A DNA stretch of 52,402 bases from positions 1 through 52,402 of the forward strand of contig JACPUY010000350.1 of NCBI GenBank assembly GCA_016192025.1, given 5' to 3'. Below are positions 36,233-45,568 of this stretch, piece by piece (the first letter of the stretch is position 1; the number at the start of each line of letters is the position of its first letter). Position numbers and translations under genes: made by a program. The DNA comes from Pseudogulbenkiania sp. GTDB lineage: Bacteria; Pseudomonadota; Gammaproteobacteria; Burkholderiales; Chromobacteriaceae. The notes beneath the pieces are model-generated. The model saw only the letters and a list, made by a program, of their open reading frames with translations, had not been told where the DNA came from and did not search any database.

Positions 36233-39232
36233 TCAGGCCGGGTCGGCCGTCGTACGCCGGGCCTGCTGGCCTAGCCACTCCAGCACCTCGTCGCCGGCGA
36301 GGGGCCGGTCGAGCGGTGCGGCGGGCCGCAGCCGGCAACCGGCGGCGCGCAGTAGGGCCTGCTGCTCCTCGTTCTCGACGCCGCTGGCCACGACCTGCAG
36401 CTCGAGCTGCCCGGCCAGCTGCAGCAAGGTCTCGAGCAGCCCGGCGCGGCTCTGCTCCTGGCCGAGCTGGTGGATGAACTCGCGGTCCAGCGTGATGTGC
36501 CGCAGCGGCAGCCGGGTCAACTGCGACAGCGAGGCATAGCTGGTGCCGAAGCCGTCCATGGCCAGGCTCACCCCCAGCCCGGCCAGCTGCGGCAAGACCG
36601 TGCGGCTCAGCGCCGGGTTGCGCATCACCTGGCCTTCACCGATGCCGATGGTCAGCCGCGACGGCGCCAGCCTGGTTTGCAGCAGGATGTCGCGCAGCAT
36701 GTCCGGCAGACCGGCCTGCAGCCCCGCCATGCCGGACAGCCGCACGGTCAGCGACACATCCAGCCCCCGCTGCTGCCAGTCCCCGCCGTCACGGCAGGCC
36801 TGGCGCAGCATCCACAGATTGAGGGTCTGGCTCAGCCCCGCCTCGTCAGCCTGCCCCAAGAAGTCTTCCGGCATCAGCACGCTGCCGTCCGGCTGGCTCC
36901 AGCAGGGCAGCGCCTCCACCGCCGCCGGCCAACGGCCGGCGCTCTCGCCGGGAGCGCCGTCGGCGGCGACGAGCGGCCGGTAGCACAGGGTCAGCTCGTT
37001 GCGCGCCAGCGCCGCGTCCAGCCGCACGCCGAAGGCCAGCCGCTGGCTGGCACGCTGCTGCATCTCGCGGTTGAACAGGCAACACTGCCCGCCCCCCGCC
37101 AGCTTGGCCTCGTACAGCGCCATATCCGCGTGCCGGCACAGCGTCTCGGCGTCGTCGCCGTGCTGGGGAAAGAAGGCGATGCCGACGCTGGCGCCGACAA
37201 AGAGCTCTTGGCCGTCCAGCACGACCGGCTGGCTGACGCTCTGGATGATGCGCCCGGCCACCTGAAAGGCCTGCTCCTCGCCGCACAGCTCGGTCAACAG
37301 CACGGTGAACTCGTCGCCCCCCTGCCGCGCCAGGGTATCGGCGTCGCGCACCACGCCGCGCAGCCGGCTGGCAACTTCGCTCAGCAGCCGGTCACCGGCC
37401 GGGTGGCCCAGGCTGTCGTTGACGAACTTGAAGCGGTCGAGGTCGATGTACATCACCGCCAGCTGGCCCGGCTCCCGGCGCGCGCCGGCCAGCGCCATCT
37501 GCAGGTGGTCGGCAAACAGCGCGCGGTTGGCCAGGCCGGTCAGCGGGTCGTAGAACGCCAGCCGCTGCAGCTCGCGCTCGCCCTGCTTGAGCAGGGTGAT
37601 GTCGCGCGAGATCCACACGGTGTGCAGCAACCGGCCGCGTTCATTGCACAGCTCGTTGAGCGTCACCCACGAGGTAAACAGTTCTCCATCCTGGCGCCGT
37701 CCGGGCAGCTCGCCGCTCCAGCAACCGCTCTCGCCCAGCGTGCGCTGCAGTTCGCGCCGCGCCGGTTCGTCCAGCAGACCTTGCGTGGCGTGAAACAGTG
37801 ACCGGCCGATCAGCTCTTCGCGCGCGGCGCCGCAGGCCGCGGCGTAGGCCGGGTTGACCTCGATGATGTGGCCCTCCGGGTTGGCGATCGCCACCGCCTC
37901 GCCGGTGCTGCGGATCACCTCGGCGTAGAGATGCAGGTCTTTTTCCGCCTGGCGCCGCCAGCTGGCGTCGCGGATATCGCTGAACACCAGCATGCCCTGC
38001 GAGCTGGGAATCAGGCTCACGCTGACTTCGATCGGCAATTCGCGGCCATCGCTGCAGCGGATGTGGATATCGGACAGGATCTCGTCGGGCGCGGCCAGCT
38101 CGCCGTTCTCCACGTGCCGGTACCAGCCGCGCAGCGCCGAGCGCAGCCGCTCCGGCACCAAGAGTTCGATCGGCTGCCCTTGCAGCTCGTCGGCCGGGTA
38201 GCCCAGCAGCGTCTCCACCCGGGCGTTGGCCATCACGATGCGGCCGTCCCGGGTGCTGATGATGACGGCGTCGGGCGCCGCCTTGAGCAAGCCGCGCGCC
38301 CAGGCCTCGCTGTCGTGTAGTGCACGGGTGCGCTCGACCACGCGCTGCTCCAGATCCTCCTGGGCGCGCTGCAGGTCGCGGTTCAGCGTCAGCAGTTGCT
38401 GCTCCTTGCTGCGCACCCGTCCCAGCACCATGCGGAACGCCTCGATCACCCCGCCCAGTCGCGCCAGCTCGTCGCCGCGGCCCAGCGCGTGCAGGTTGGA
38501 GCCGGCCTCGCGCCCGAGCTCCACCAGCGCGGCAAACTGCTGTTCCAGCGAGCGCGATAGCCAGCGCGCGCCCAGCAGCGCCAGCACCAGCAAGGCGATG
38601 CACACCCCGCCGCCGGCCAGGCTCCACCACACCACCTCTTCCTGGTTGCTGCCCACCTGACGCACTACGTCCTGGTCCAGGGATCGGGTTTCTGCCAGCA
38701 GCATCGGTTCGAACAGCATGACCAGCTGCAGGAACTGCCGGTCGGCCACGTCGAAATGGCGCCGGGCCGCGTCCGGGTCGGCCGGCAACTGAGCCACCGC
38801 GACCGCCACCTTGCGCTCGTAGTCGGCCAGCCCGAGCAGGAAATGGCCCACGCTGGGATCGTTGTCGCCGACCGGCTGGCCCGACGCGGGCTCGTTTAGC
38901 CGCGTGGCGGAGCGTACCAGCCCGGCCAGGCGCTGCCGGGCATTTTTCACCAGCGCCGGGTCGGTCGGTTCGCGCAGCAAGCCGCCCAGCTCGATGTGCA
39001 GCTGGGTCAGCCCAGCGAACTGGCCGGCCAGCGCGTTCATCTGCTGCAGCCGTGCCGTGTTGACTTCCACCACCGACAGGCTCTGACGCTGCGACGTCAG
39101 CAGAAAACCGCCGATCAGCACGACAATCAGCACCAGCGCCAGCAACGGCGCCACCAGCAGGCGCTGGCGCAGCGACAAGGCATCCAGCCAGCCGAGCCGG
39201 GCGTGGGCCCGCGTCGTTTCAGTCATTGTCAT
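36233..39232 (-). CDS. Membrane PAS-PAS-GGDEF protein with degenerate EAL domain
   Basis: 999 residues. Membrane helix 1 (about 28-47), helical periplasmic sensor (48-202), helix 2 (203-222), HAMP-like and coiled coil (223-310), PAS 1 (about 312-425), PAS 2 (about 433-550), GGDEF (about 558-725), EAL (about 740-990). GGDEF is intact (638-642) with I-site R629-x-x-D632. In EAL, E773 and D892 remain. However, the metal-binding Asn is R831, the Glu of the EITE motif is G863, the second Asp of DDFGTG is G893, and the catalytic Lys is T914. The late Glu is S950 and the Gln is P970. Expected to make, not degrade, cyclic di-GMP. It lies 53 bp upstream of the MocR-type gene. Confidence 0.9.
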   Translation of the reverse strand: MTMTETTRAHARLGWLDALSLRQRLLVAPLLALVLIVVLIGGFLLTSQRQSLSVVEVNTARLQQMNALAGQFAGLTQLHIELGGLLREPTDPALVKNARQRLAGLVRSATRLNEPASGQPVGDNDPSVGHFLLGLADYERKVAVAVAQLPADPDAARRHFDVADRQFLQLVMLFEPMLLAETRSLDQDVVRQVGSNQEEVVWWSLAGGGVCIALLVLALLGARWLSRSLEQQFAALVELGREAGSNLHALGRGDELARLGGVIEAFRMVLGRVRSKEQQLLTLNRDLQRAQEDLEQRVVERTRALHDSEAWARGLLKAAPDAVIISTRDGRIVMANARVETLLGYPADELQGQPIELLVPERLRSALRGWYRHVENGELAAPDEILSDIHIRCSDGRELPIEVSVSLIPSSQGMLVFSDIRDASWRRQAEKDLHLYAEVIRSTGEAVAIANPEGHIIEVNPAYAAACGAAREELIGRSLFHATQGLLDEPARRELQRTLGESGCWSGELPGRRQDGELFTSWVTLNELCNERGRLLHTVWISRDITLLKQGERELQRLAFYDPLTGLANRALFADHLQMALAGARREPGQLAVMYIDLDRFKFVNDSLGHPAGDRLLSEVASRLRGVVRDADTLARQGGDEFTVLLTELCGEEQAFQVAGRIIQSVSQPVVLDGQELFVGASVGIAFFPQHGDDAETLCRHADMALYEAKLAGGGQCCLFNREMQQRASQRLAFGVRLDAALARNELTLCYRPLVAADGAPGESAGRWPAAVEALPCWSQPDGSVLMPEDFLGQADEAGLSQTLNLWMLRQACRDGGDWQQRGLDVSLTVRLSGMAGLQAGLPDMLRDILLQTRLAPSRLTIGIGEGQVMRNPALSRTVLPQLAGLGVSLAMDGFGTSYASLSQLTRLPLRHITLDREFIHQLGQEQSRAGLLETLLQLAGQLELQVVASGVENEEQQALLRAAGCRLRPAAPLDRPLAGDEVLEWLGQQARRTTADPA

Positions 39233-39357
39233 TTCCCCTTGCGATTGGCCGCGGTAGCTGGGTCGACACGCCGGCCATGTCAGGCATGGTCATGCACCGC
39301 ACTCCTTACTTATAGTGCATATTCGTCGCCGGCAACGCCGCAAAGTGGACCAGGCCG

Positions 39358-39363
39358 TATAAT
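39358..39363 (+). promoter_or_regulatory. Consensus -10 TATAAT 6 bp before srkA ATG
   Basis: TATAAT followed by GCCGCC and the ATG at 39370. No ribosome-binding site can fit, which suggests a leaderless transcript. A -35 is not apparent. Confidence 0.5.
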
Positions 39364-39369
39364 GCCGCC

Positions 39370-40359
39370 ATGACGACACCACCCCCGCCGCCCTTCGCCG
39401 GGCTGACCCCCGACTGCCTGCTCGATGCACTGGCAGGCCTCGGCCTGCCAGTCAGCGGCCATCTCTTGGCGCTCAACAGCTATGAAAACCGCGTCTACCA
39501 GATCGGTATCGACGACGCGCCGCCACTGGTGGCCAAGTTCTACCGCCCCGAGCGCTGGAGCGACGAACAGATTCTGGAGGAGCACGCCTTTGTGGCGGAA
39601 CTGGCCGAACGCGAGATCCCGGTGGTCGGCGCGCTGAACCTGGCCGGGCGCACGCTGCACCGGCATGCCGGCTTCCGCTTCGCGCTGTTTCCGCGCCGCG
39701 GCGGGAGGGCGCCGGAATTGGACCGGCCGGACACGCTGCAATGGCTGGGGCGCTTTCTCGGCCGCATCCACGCGGTCGGCGCGATCACTCCGTTCGCGCT
39801 TCGGCCAGTCCTGAACGTGCAAAGCTTCGGCGAAGAGCCGCTGACCTACCTCGCCGGCTGCCCGTTCATCCCGGCGGAACTGCGCGAGGTGTATCTGGGG
39901 GTGGCGCGCCAGGCGCTGGACGGGGTGCGGCGCTGCTACGACCGCGCCGGCGACGTCGCCACGCTGCGCCTGCACGGCGACTGCCATGCCAGCAACGTGC
40001 TGTGGACCGACGATGGGCCGCACTTCGTCGATTTCGACGACAGCCGCATGGGGCCGGCGGTGCAGGATCTGTGGATGCTGTTGTCGGGTGAGCGCGCCGA
40101 GCAGAGCGCCCAGCTGGCCGACCTCTTGGCCGGTTACGAGGATTTTTGCGAGTTCGATACGCGCGAGCTGTACCTGGTCGAGGCCTTGCGCACGCTGCGG
40201 CTGATCCACTACAGCGCCTGGCTGGCGCGGCGCTGGCACGACCCGGCCTTCCCCGCCGCCTTTCCGTGGTTCGACAACCCGCGCTACTGGCAGGACCAGA
40301 TCCTGGCGCTGCGCGAGCAGATCGCGCTGATGGACGAGCCGCCGCTGTGGCCGGTGTAG
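39370..40359 (+). CDS. srkA: Stress-response kinase SrkA (YihE/RdoA)
   Basis: 329 residues of the APH/choline-kinase-like fold; SrkA phosphorylates Ser/Thr in vitro and protects cells under stress in enteric bacteria. Motifs: LNSYENRVYQIG (nucleotide-binding loop), VAKFYRPERWSDEQILEEHAF, LRLHGDCHASNVLW (catalytic loop) and HFVDFDDSRMGP (metal-binding Asp). Probable leaderless message, see the -10 element immediately upstream. It is convergent with the MFS gene, 37 bp apart. Confidence 0.92.
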   Translation: MTTPPPPPFAGLTPDCLLDALAGLGLPVSGHLLALNSYENRVYQIGIDDAPPLVAKFYRPERWSDEQILEEHAFVAELAEREIPVVGALNLAGRTLHRHAGFRFALFPRRGGRAPELDRPDTLQWLGRFLGRIHAVGAITPFALRPVLNVQSFGEEPLTYLAGCPFIPAELREVYLGVARQALDGVRRCYDRAGDVATLRLHGDCHASNVLWTDDGPHFVDFDDSRMGPAVQDLWMLLSGERAEQSAQLADLLAGYEDFCEFDTRELYLVEALRTLRLIHYSAWLARRWHDPAFPAAFPWFDNPRYWQDQILALREQIALMDEPPLWPV

Positions 40360-40396
40360 GCGGCCAGCCGGCGTGGTGAAGGACTGAACGGCGGGG

Positions 40397-41653
40397 TCAT
40401 GCGGCCGGACTATCGGCCGCCTCTTCCACCAGCCGGTGACGCTGCGCCAGCGTCGGGAACAGCCGCATCCACAGCGCCGCCACTGCCAAGGTGCAGACCC
40501 CGCCCAGCACCACTGCCGGCACCGCACCGAACAGCGCCGCGGTGGCGCCGGATTCGAACTCTCCGAGCTGGTTGGAGGCACCGATGAACAGCGAATTGAC
40601 CGCGCTGACCCGGCCGCGCATCTCGTCCGGGGTTTCCAGCTGCACGAAGGTCGAGCGGATCACTACGCTGACCATGTCCGCCGCGCCCAGCACCATCAGC
40701 GCGACCAGCGACAGGGCGAGCGAGGTCGACAAGCCGAAGACGATGGTGGCGAGCCCGAACACCGCCACCGCTGAGAACATCACCTGGCCCACCCGGCGCG
40801 CGATCGGGAAGCGCATCAGCCAGGCCGACATCGCCAGCGCGCCGACCGCCGGCGCCGAGCGCAGCAGGCCCAGCCCCCACGGCCCAGTGAGCAGGATGTC
40901 GCGCGCGTAGATCGGCAGCAGCGCGGTGGCCCCGCCCAGCAGCACCGCGAACAGGTCGAGCGAAATGGCGCCGAGGATGTCCGGCCGGCGCCGGATGAAG
41001 CGCACCCCGGCCAGCAGCGAATCGAACGTCATGCGGCTGTGCGACGGTTCCTGCGGGCGCACCGGCAGGCGCGCGATCAGCAGCGCGCCGGCCAGGTAGA
41101 GCAGCAGGTCCAGCGTGTAGGTGAACTCGGCGCCCAGCGCGTACAGCAGCCCGCCCAGCGCCGGCGCCAGGATCGTCGCCGCCTCGTTGGCCGACGCGGC
41201 CGCAGCCACCGCCGGCGGCAACAGCGACGCTGGCACCACGTTCGGCAGCAGCGCCTGCATGGTCGGCATGTCGAAGGCGCGGCAGATGCCGATTACCACC
41301 GACAGCGCGAAGATCAGCTCGCGGCTGACCGACCACCCCGCCCCGGCGCTGCCCAGCGCCAGCACCCCCGCCACCACCGCCTGTAGCAGCAGGCTCGCCA
41401 GCACGATGCGCTTGCGGTCGAAACGGTCCGCCGCCGAACCCACCACCAGCACCAGCAGCACCCGCGGCAGGAACTGCAGCAGCCCGACCAGGCCCAAGTC
41501 GAGCGCGCTGCCGGTGAGCGAATACACCTGCCAGCCGATGGCCACGGTGAGGATCTGGAAGCCGCTGGTGAGACACACCCGGGTTAGCCAGTACAGCCAG
41601 AACGGACGGAAATGACGCAGTGAGGAAGGCACGGCCGGGGAGGCAGGACTCAT
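40397..41653 (-). CDS. MFS transporter (EntS-like exporter family)
   Basis: A 418-residue inner-membrane transporter with about 12 helices. LRHFRPFWLYWLTRVCLTSGFQILTVAIGWQVYSLTGSALDLGLVGLLQFLPRV at the N-terminus and GSAADRFDRKRIVL (loop 2-3 motif) mark the MFS_3 subgroup, which includes EntS. The mid-chain PDILGAISLDLFAVLLGGATALLPIYARDIL also fits. The cargo is unknown. The start is placed at ATG 41653; the frame continues upstream to 41857, but without a plausible signal or family similarity. Confidence 0.87.
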   Translation of the reverse strand: MSPASPAVPSSLRHFRPFWLYWLTRVCLTSGFQILTVAIGWQVYSLTGSALDLGLVGLLQFLPRVLLVLVVGSAADRFDRKRIVLASLLLQAVVAGVLALGSAGAGWSVSRELIFALSVVIGICRAFDMPTMQALLPNVVPASLLPPAVAAAASANEAATILAPALGGLLYALGAEFTYTLDLLLYLAGALLIARLPVRPQEPSHSRMTFDSLLAGVRFIRRRPDILGAISLDLFAVLLGGATALLPIYARDILLTGPWGLGLLRSAPAVGALAMSAWLMRFPIARRVGQVMFSAVAVFGLATIVFGLSTSLALSLVALMVLGAADMVSVVIRSTFVQLETPDEMRGRVSAVNSLFIGASNQLGEFESGATAALFGAVPAVVLGGVCTLAVAALWMRLFPTLAQRHRLVEEAADSPAA

Positions 41654-41989
41654 GGAGGCAGGCAAGAAAGGGACGGTGGGCGTCACAGAGTACGCCCGCC
41701 TCGCCCCGAGCGCCAGCCAGCGCCACTGTTCCAGGCTGGCACAACTCGCCGCCCACCCGACTGTGACAAGGTGACACAGTGTTGCAGCCTGCCACAACGA
41801 CATCTGCCCCCTCTGCACCGGCACCGTCCGGCGCAGTCGTCCCACCGCCGCCACCACGCCCTCGAACCCGATAAAAATCTTTCATCTTCAATGGGATAGC
41901 CAACTCCATACCAAAGTCGTAGCCGGTTCTCCCCCGTTCGGGAACGGCGCTTGCACCCTAGAGGCGTCTGCCACCGGAATGGAGAAACC
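41654..41989. promoter_or_regulatory. Intergenic region between MFS gene and porin
   Basis: 336 bp with no supported gene. ACTGTG-N9-CACAGT at 41760-41780 is an inverted repeat, within TGTGACAAGGTGACACA, of the kind bound by activators or CRP-like proteins. Near 41870 an AT-rich patch (GATAAAAATCT) may be the porin -10, without a clear -35. Confidence 0.45.
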
Positions 41990-43120
41990 ATGAAAACCAG
42001 AACTCAAACCACCCTGCTCGCCAGCCTCGTCACTGCCCTGTTCGCCGGCCAGGCGCTGGCCCTCGAAGTGTATAACGATAAGGGTTGGACGCTGGACATC
42101 AGCGGCTCGGTCAACGCCTTCTACACCACCAGCAAGACTGACGGCGGCGAGCGTTCCAGCCAGATCGAGAACGGCCTGTTGCCCGGCTACTTCAACATCG
42201 CCGCCGCCACCAAGCAGAAAGGCCTCGACATCAAGGGCGTGATCGGCATCTGGCCGGGCATCGACTCCGACTCGCCGGCATTCGCCGGCACCACCGGCGG
42301 CGTGGGCAAGTCCACGGTGGACGCCCGCACCAACTACCTGAGCTTCGGCAACGACAAGATCGGCACCTTCAAGCTCGGCCGCGATATCGGCCTGTTCCAG
42401 TCCAACGCCATCCTCAACGACATGACGCTGATCGGCGTAGGCGGCGGCGCTGGTCTGGCGCGCAACATCAACACCACGCTCGGCGGCATCGGCGGCGGCT
42501 ACATCTACGCCGAATTCCAGCCGCAGATCACCTACACCACGCCGGATTTCAACGGCTTCCACGCCAGCGTCGGCGTGTTCGACAACAAGGACGTGGACAG
42601 CAGCGGCACCACCGGCAGCCATCCCGGCTACCAGGGGCTGGCCGAGTACGGTTTCAAGAGCAACGCCGCCTCGGGCAAGGCCTGGTTGGGCTTCGTCAAC
42701 CAGCACTTCGACAAGCTCGCCAGAGACAACGCCACCGGTTTCGAGCTGGGCGCCAAGGCCGATATCGGCAACGTCGGGCTGATGGCACAGGGCTTCACCG
42801 GCAAGGGCATCGGCGACACCCTCCTGTTCTCCGGCGGCACCGACGCCGCGGGTGACAACCGCCGCTCGAACGGCTACCTGACGCAGGCCACCTACAAGAT
42901 CGACGATCTGAAACTGGGGGTGAGCTACGGCGAAAGCCGCACCAAGGCCACCAGCGCCGAAGGCAGCGGCTACGTTAACCGCGTCGCCGGCACCACGCTT
43001 GGCGCCTACTACAGCCTGACGCCGAACCTGACGCTGGTGGGCGAACTGAACCGTCGCCAGAACAAGGTCAGCGATATCGACACCGACAGCGTGTCGCTTG
43101 GCGCCATCCTGTTCTTCTGA
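41990..43120 (+). CDS. Gram-negative outer-membrane porin
   Basis: 376 residues. Signal peptide 1-24 (MKTRTQTTLLASLVTALFAGQALA) followed by LEVYNDKGWTLDISGSVNAFY, the start of a trimeric 16-strand porin barrel. NYLSFGNDKIGTFKLGRDIGLFQ and a terminal Phe (LGAILFF), needed for Bam-dependent insertion, are present. The GGATGGAG-like site is just before ATG 41990. It shows moderate likeness to neisserial and burkholderial porins. Solute preference cannot be inferred. Convergent with the sigma-54 activator gene. Confidence 0.88.
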   Translation: MKTRTQTTLLASLVTALFAGQALALEVYNDKGWTLDISGSVNAFYTTSKTDGGERSSQIENGLLPGYFNIAAATKQKGLDIKGVIGIWPGIDSDSPAFAGTTGGVGKSTVDARTNYLSFGNDKIGTFKLGRDIGLFQSNAILNDMTLIGVGGGAGLARNINTTLGGIGGGYIYAEFQPQITYTTPDFNGFHASVGVFDNKDVDSSGTTGSHPGYQGLAEYGFKSNAASGKAWLGFVNQHFDKLARDNATGFELGAKADIGNVGLMAQGFTGKGIGDTLLFSGGTDAAGDNRRSNGYLTQATYKIDDLKLGVSYGESRTKATSAEGSGYVNRVAGTTLGAYYSLTPNLTLVGELNRRQNKVSDIDTDSVSLGAILFF

Positions 43121-43128
43121 TCCCTGTC

Positions 43129-43146
43129 GCCCGCCGCCCGGCGGGC
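43129..43146. terminator. GC-only hairpin between convergent porin and activator genes
   Basis: GCCCGCCG/CGGCGGGC with a CC loop; no T-tract, so its terminator role is uncertain. Confidence 0.4.
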
Positions 43147-43153
43147 GGGACGG

Positions 43154-44188
<1,035 letters not shown>

Positions 44189-44311
44189 GCGGTCTCTCCC
44201 TGTCGCCGGGCTGGCCGCACACCGATGAGCGCGCGCCCGGTCATCCTGCTTTGTACAAGGGAGTGTGAGCCATCACCATTCATCTTTGGTCGGGGATGGC
44301 CGCTGCCGCGT

Positions 44312-44317
44312 TACAAT
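44312..44317 (+). promoter_or_regulatory. -10 TACAAT 6 bp before YgjP-like ATG
   Basis: TACAAT, then GGCGCC, then ATG 44324. There is no room for a ribosome-binding site; a leaderless mRNA is suggested. Confidence 0.45.
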
Positions 44318-44323
44318 GGCGCC

Positions 44324-44830
44324 ATGTCCGATTTTCCCTACCTCGCCGGCTACCCGCCGGCCCTGCTCGAACGCGTGCGGGCGCTGGTCGCCGGCAACCG
44401 GCTCGGCCCGTGGCTGGCCGAGCGCTACCCCGAGCGTCATACCGTGCAGACCGACCGCGCGCTGTACCAGTACCTGGCCGAGCTGCGCCAGCGCTACCTG
44501 AAGAACGCCGCGCCGCTGGCCAAGGTGCTGTACGACAGCCAGCAGCACCCGGTGAAGGGCACCCTGGGCACCAACACCTTCGTGGCACGGGTGCAGGGCG
44601 GCAAATTGAAGAGCAAGAACGAAATCCGCATCGCCACGCTGTTCCGCGAAGCGCCGCCGGCGTTCCTGAAGATGATCGCGGTGCACGAGCTGGCGCACCT
44701 GAAGGAGAAGGAGCACAACAAGGCGTTCTACCAGTTGTGCTGCCACATGGAGCCGGATTACCACCAGCTGGAATTCGACCTGCGGCTATGGCTGACCGCG
44801 CGCGAACTGGGCACGCCGGCCGTCGGCTGA
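44324..44830 (+). CDS. YgjP-like zinc metallopeptidase
   Basis: 168 residues. HELAH at 121-125 with H131 (in KEKEHNKAF) forms the zincin site of the YgjP/SprT-like M48 family, followed by PDYHQLEFDLRLWL. Probably a cytoplasmic protease; in E. coli YgjP has no firmly known substrate. ATG 44324 is chosen because homology begins there and a -10 box sits right before it; the frame is open upstream to 44171. Convergent with the glycine-zipper gene. Confidence 0.83.
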   Translation: MSDFPYLAGYPPALLERVRALVAGNRLGPWLAERYPERHTVQTDRALYQYLAELRQRYLKNAAPLAKVLYDSQQHPVKGTLGTNTFVARVQGGKLKSKNEIRIATLFREAPPAFLKMIAVHELAHLKEKEHNKAFYQLCCHMEPDYHQLEFDLRLWLTARELGTPAVG

Positions 44831-44916
44831 GGCCTGGCCTGGAAAGGTTGGAGGGCAGTCAGCTTGGTTGACCGGGGCACACTGTGTTCGGCCACCCCCG
44901 CAAGCCGGCGAGCGGC

Positions 44917-45447
44917 TCAGCGCACCGCCGGTTGTGCGTGTGCCGACGGCTGCGCGGTTACCGTCAGTTTCAGGCGTCGGCCCGGATCGTTCGGCAGCGT
45001 TACCGTGCTGCGCTGGCCGTGATATTCGTAAGTCACCTCGTAACCGGTCAGTTCCTCGCGCTGCGACGGGCGGCATGCCGAAACATGCTGCGTCGCCGGC
45101 TGTCGGGTGCCCTGCGTGTTGCGCGCGATCTGCTGCCCGGCCATGGCCCCGCCGATGGCGCCGACGATGGTCGCCGCGGTCTTGCCGCGGCCGCCGCCGA
45201 CCTGGTGGCCGAGCACCCCGCCAACCAGACCGCCGAGCAGCGCCCCGCCGTTCTCGGCGGTCACCATACCCTCCAGCCCGCCGGTGGCCGCCGGTGCCGC
45301 CGCCGGCTCGTTCACCGGCTCGCAGTTGTCATCGTTCACCGTCTGGTACAGCGGCTCGCTCTTCAGCACCGTGGCGTAGTCGGTAAAGGTCATCGCTTGC
45401 GCGGTTCCGGCGGCCAAAAGCAGCGCGCTGATCAGCATTCGTTTCAT
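44917..45447 (-). CDS. Exported glycine-zipper 2TM protein
   Basis: 176 residues. Signal peptide about 1-18 (MKRMLISALLLAAGTAQA). A glycine zipper spans about 60-105: GGALLGGLVGGVLGHQVGGGRGKTAATIVGAIGGAMAG, the Rick_17kDa type seen in outer-membrane proteins such as SlyB. The C-terminal part (ELTGYEVTYEYHGQRSTVTLPNDPGRRLKL) is common in this family. It has no lipobox cysteine, so it is a soluble or peripheral envelope protein. I take ATG 45447 because GGAG is 10 nt upstream; ATG 45456 would overlap that site. Confidence 0.82.
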   Translation of the reverse strand: MKRMLISALLLAAGTAQAMTFTDYATVLKSEPLYQTVNDDNCEPVNEPAAAPAATGGLEGMVTAENGGALLGGLVGGVLGHQVGGGRGKTAATIVGAIGGAMAGQQIARNTQGTRQPATQHVSACRPSQREELTGYEVTYEYHGQRSTVTLPNDPGRRLKLTVTAQPSAHAQPAVR

Positions 45448-45492
45448 TGTCGGCATTCTCCATCGGCAACCACCAGGGTGGCGGTGACGGCC

Positions 45493-45498
45493 AGTATA
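45493..45498 (-). promoter_or_regulatory. -10 TATACT of the glycine-zipper gene
   Basis: TATACT on the minus strand, with TTTACA 20 bp upstream as a poorly spaced -35. The 20-bp palindrome lies just beyond. Confidence 0.4.
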
Positions 45499-45522
45499 AA
45501 CAGACGGTATGTATGCCTTGTA

Positions 45523-45542
45523 AATATCTGTTAACAGATATT
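45523..45542. promoter_or_regulatory. 20-bp perfect AT-rich palindrome
   Basis: AATATCTGTTAACAGATATT is perfectly self-complementary and AT-rich in GC-rich surroundings. It lies about 75 bp upstream of the glycine-zipper start, by its promoter, so an operator or activator site is likely. Confidence 0.6.
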
Positions 45543-45568
45543 AAGCCGCCCGCTTTCCCCTCCTGTGG

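Noticed and set aside
41700-41800. Possible sigma-54 promoter (TGGCAC near 41737) upstream of the porin
   Set aside because: No TTGC element at the required distance on either strand.
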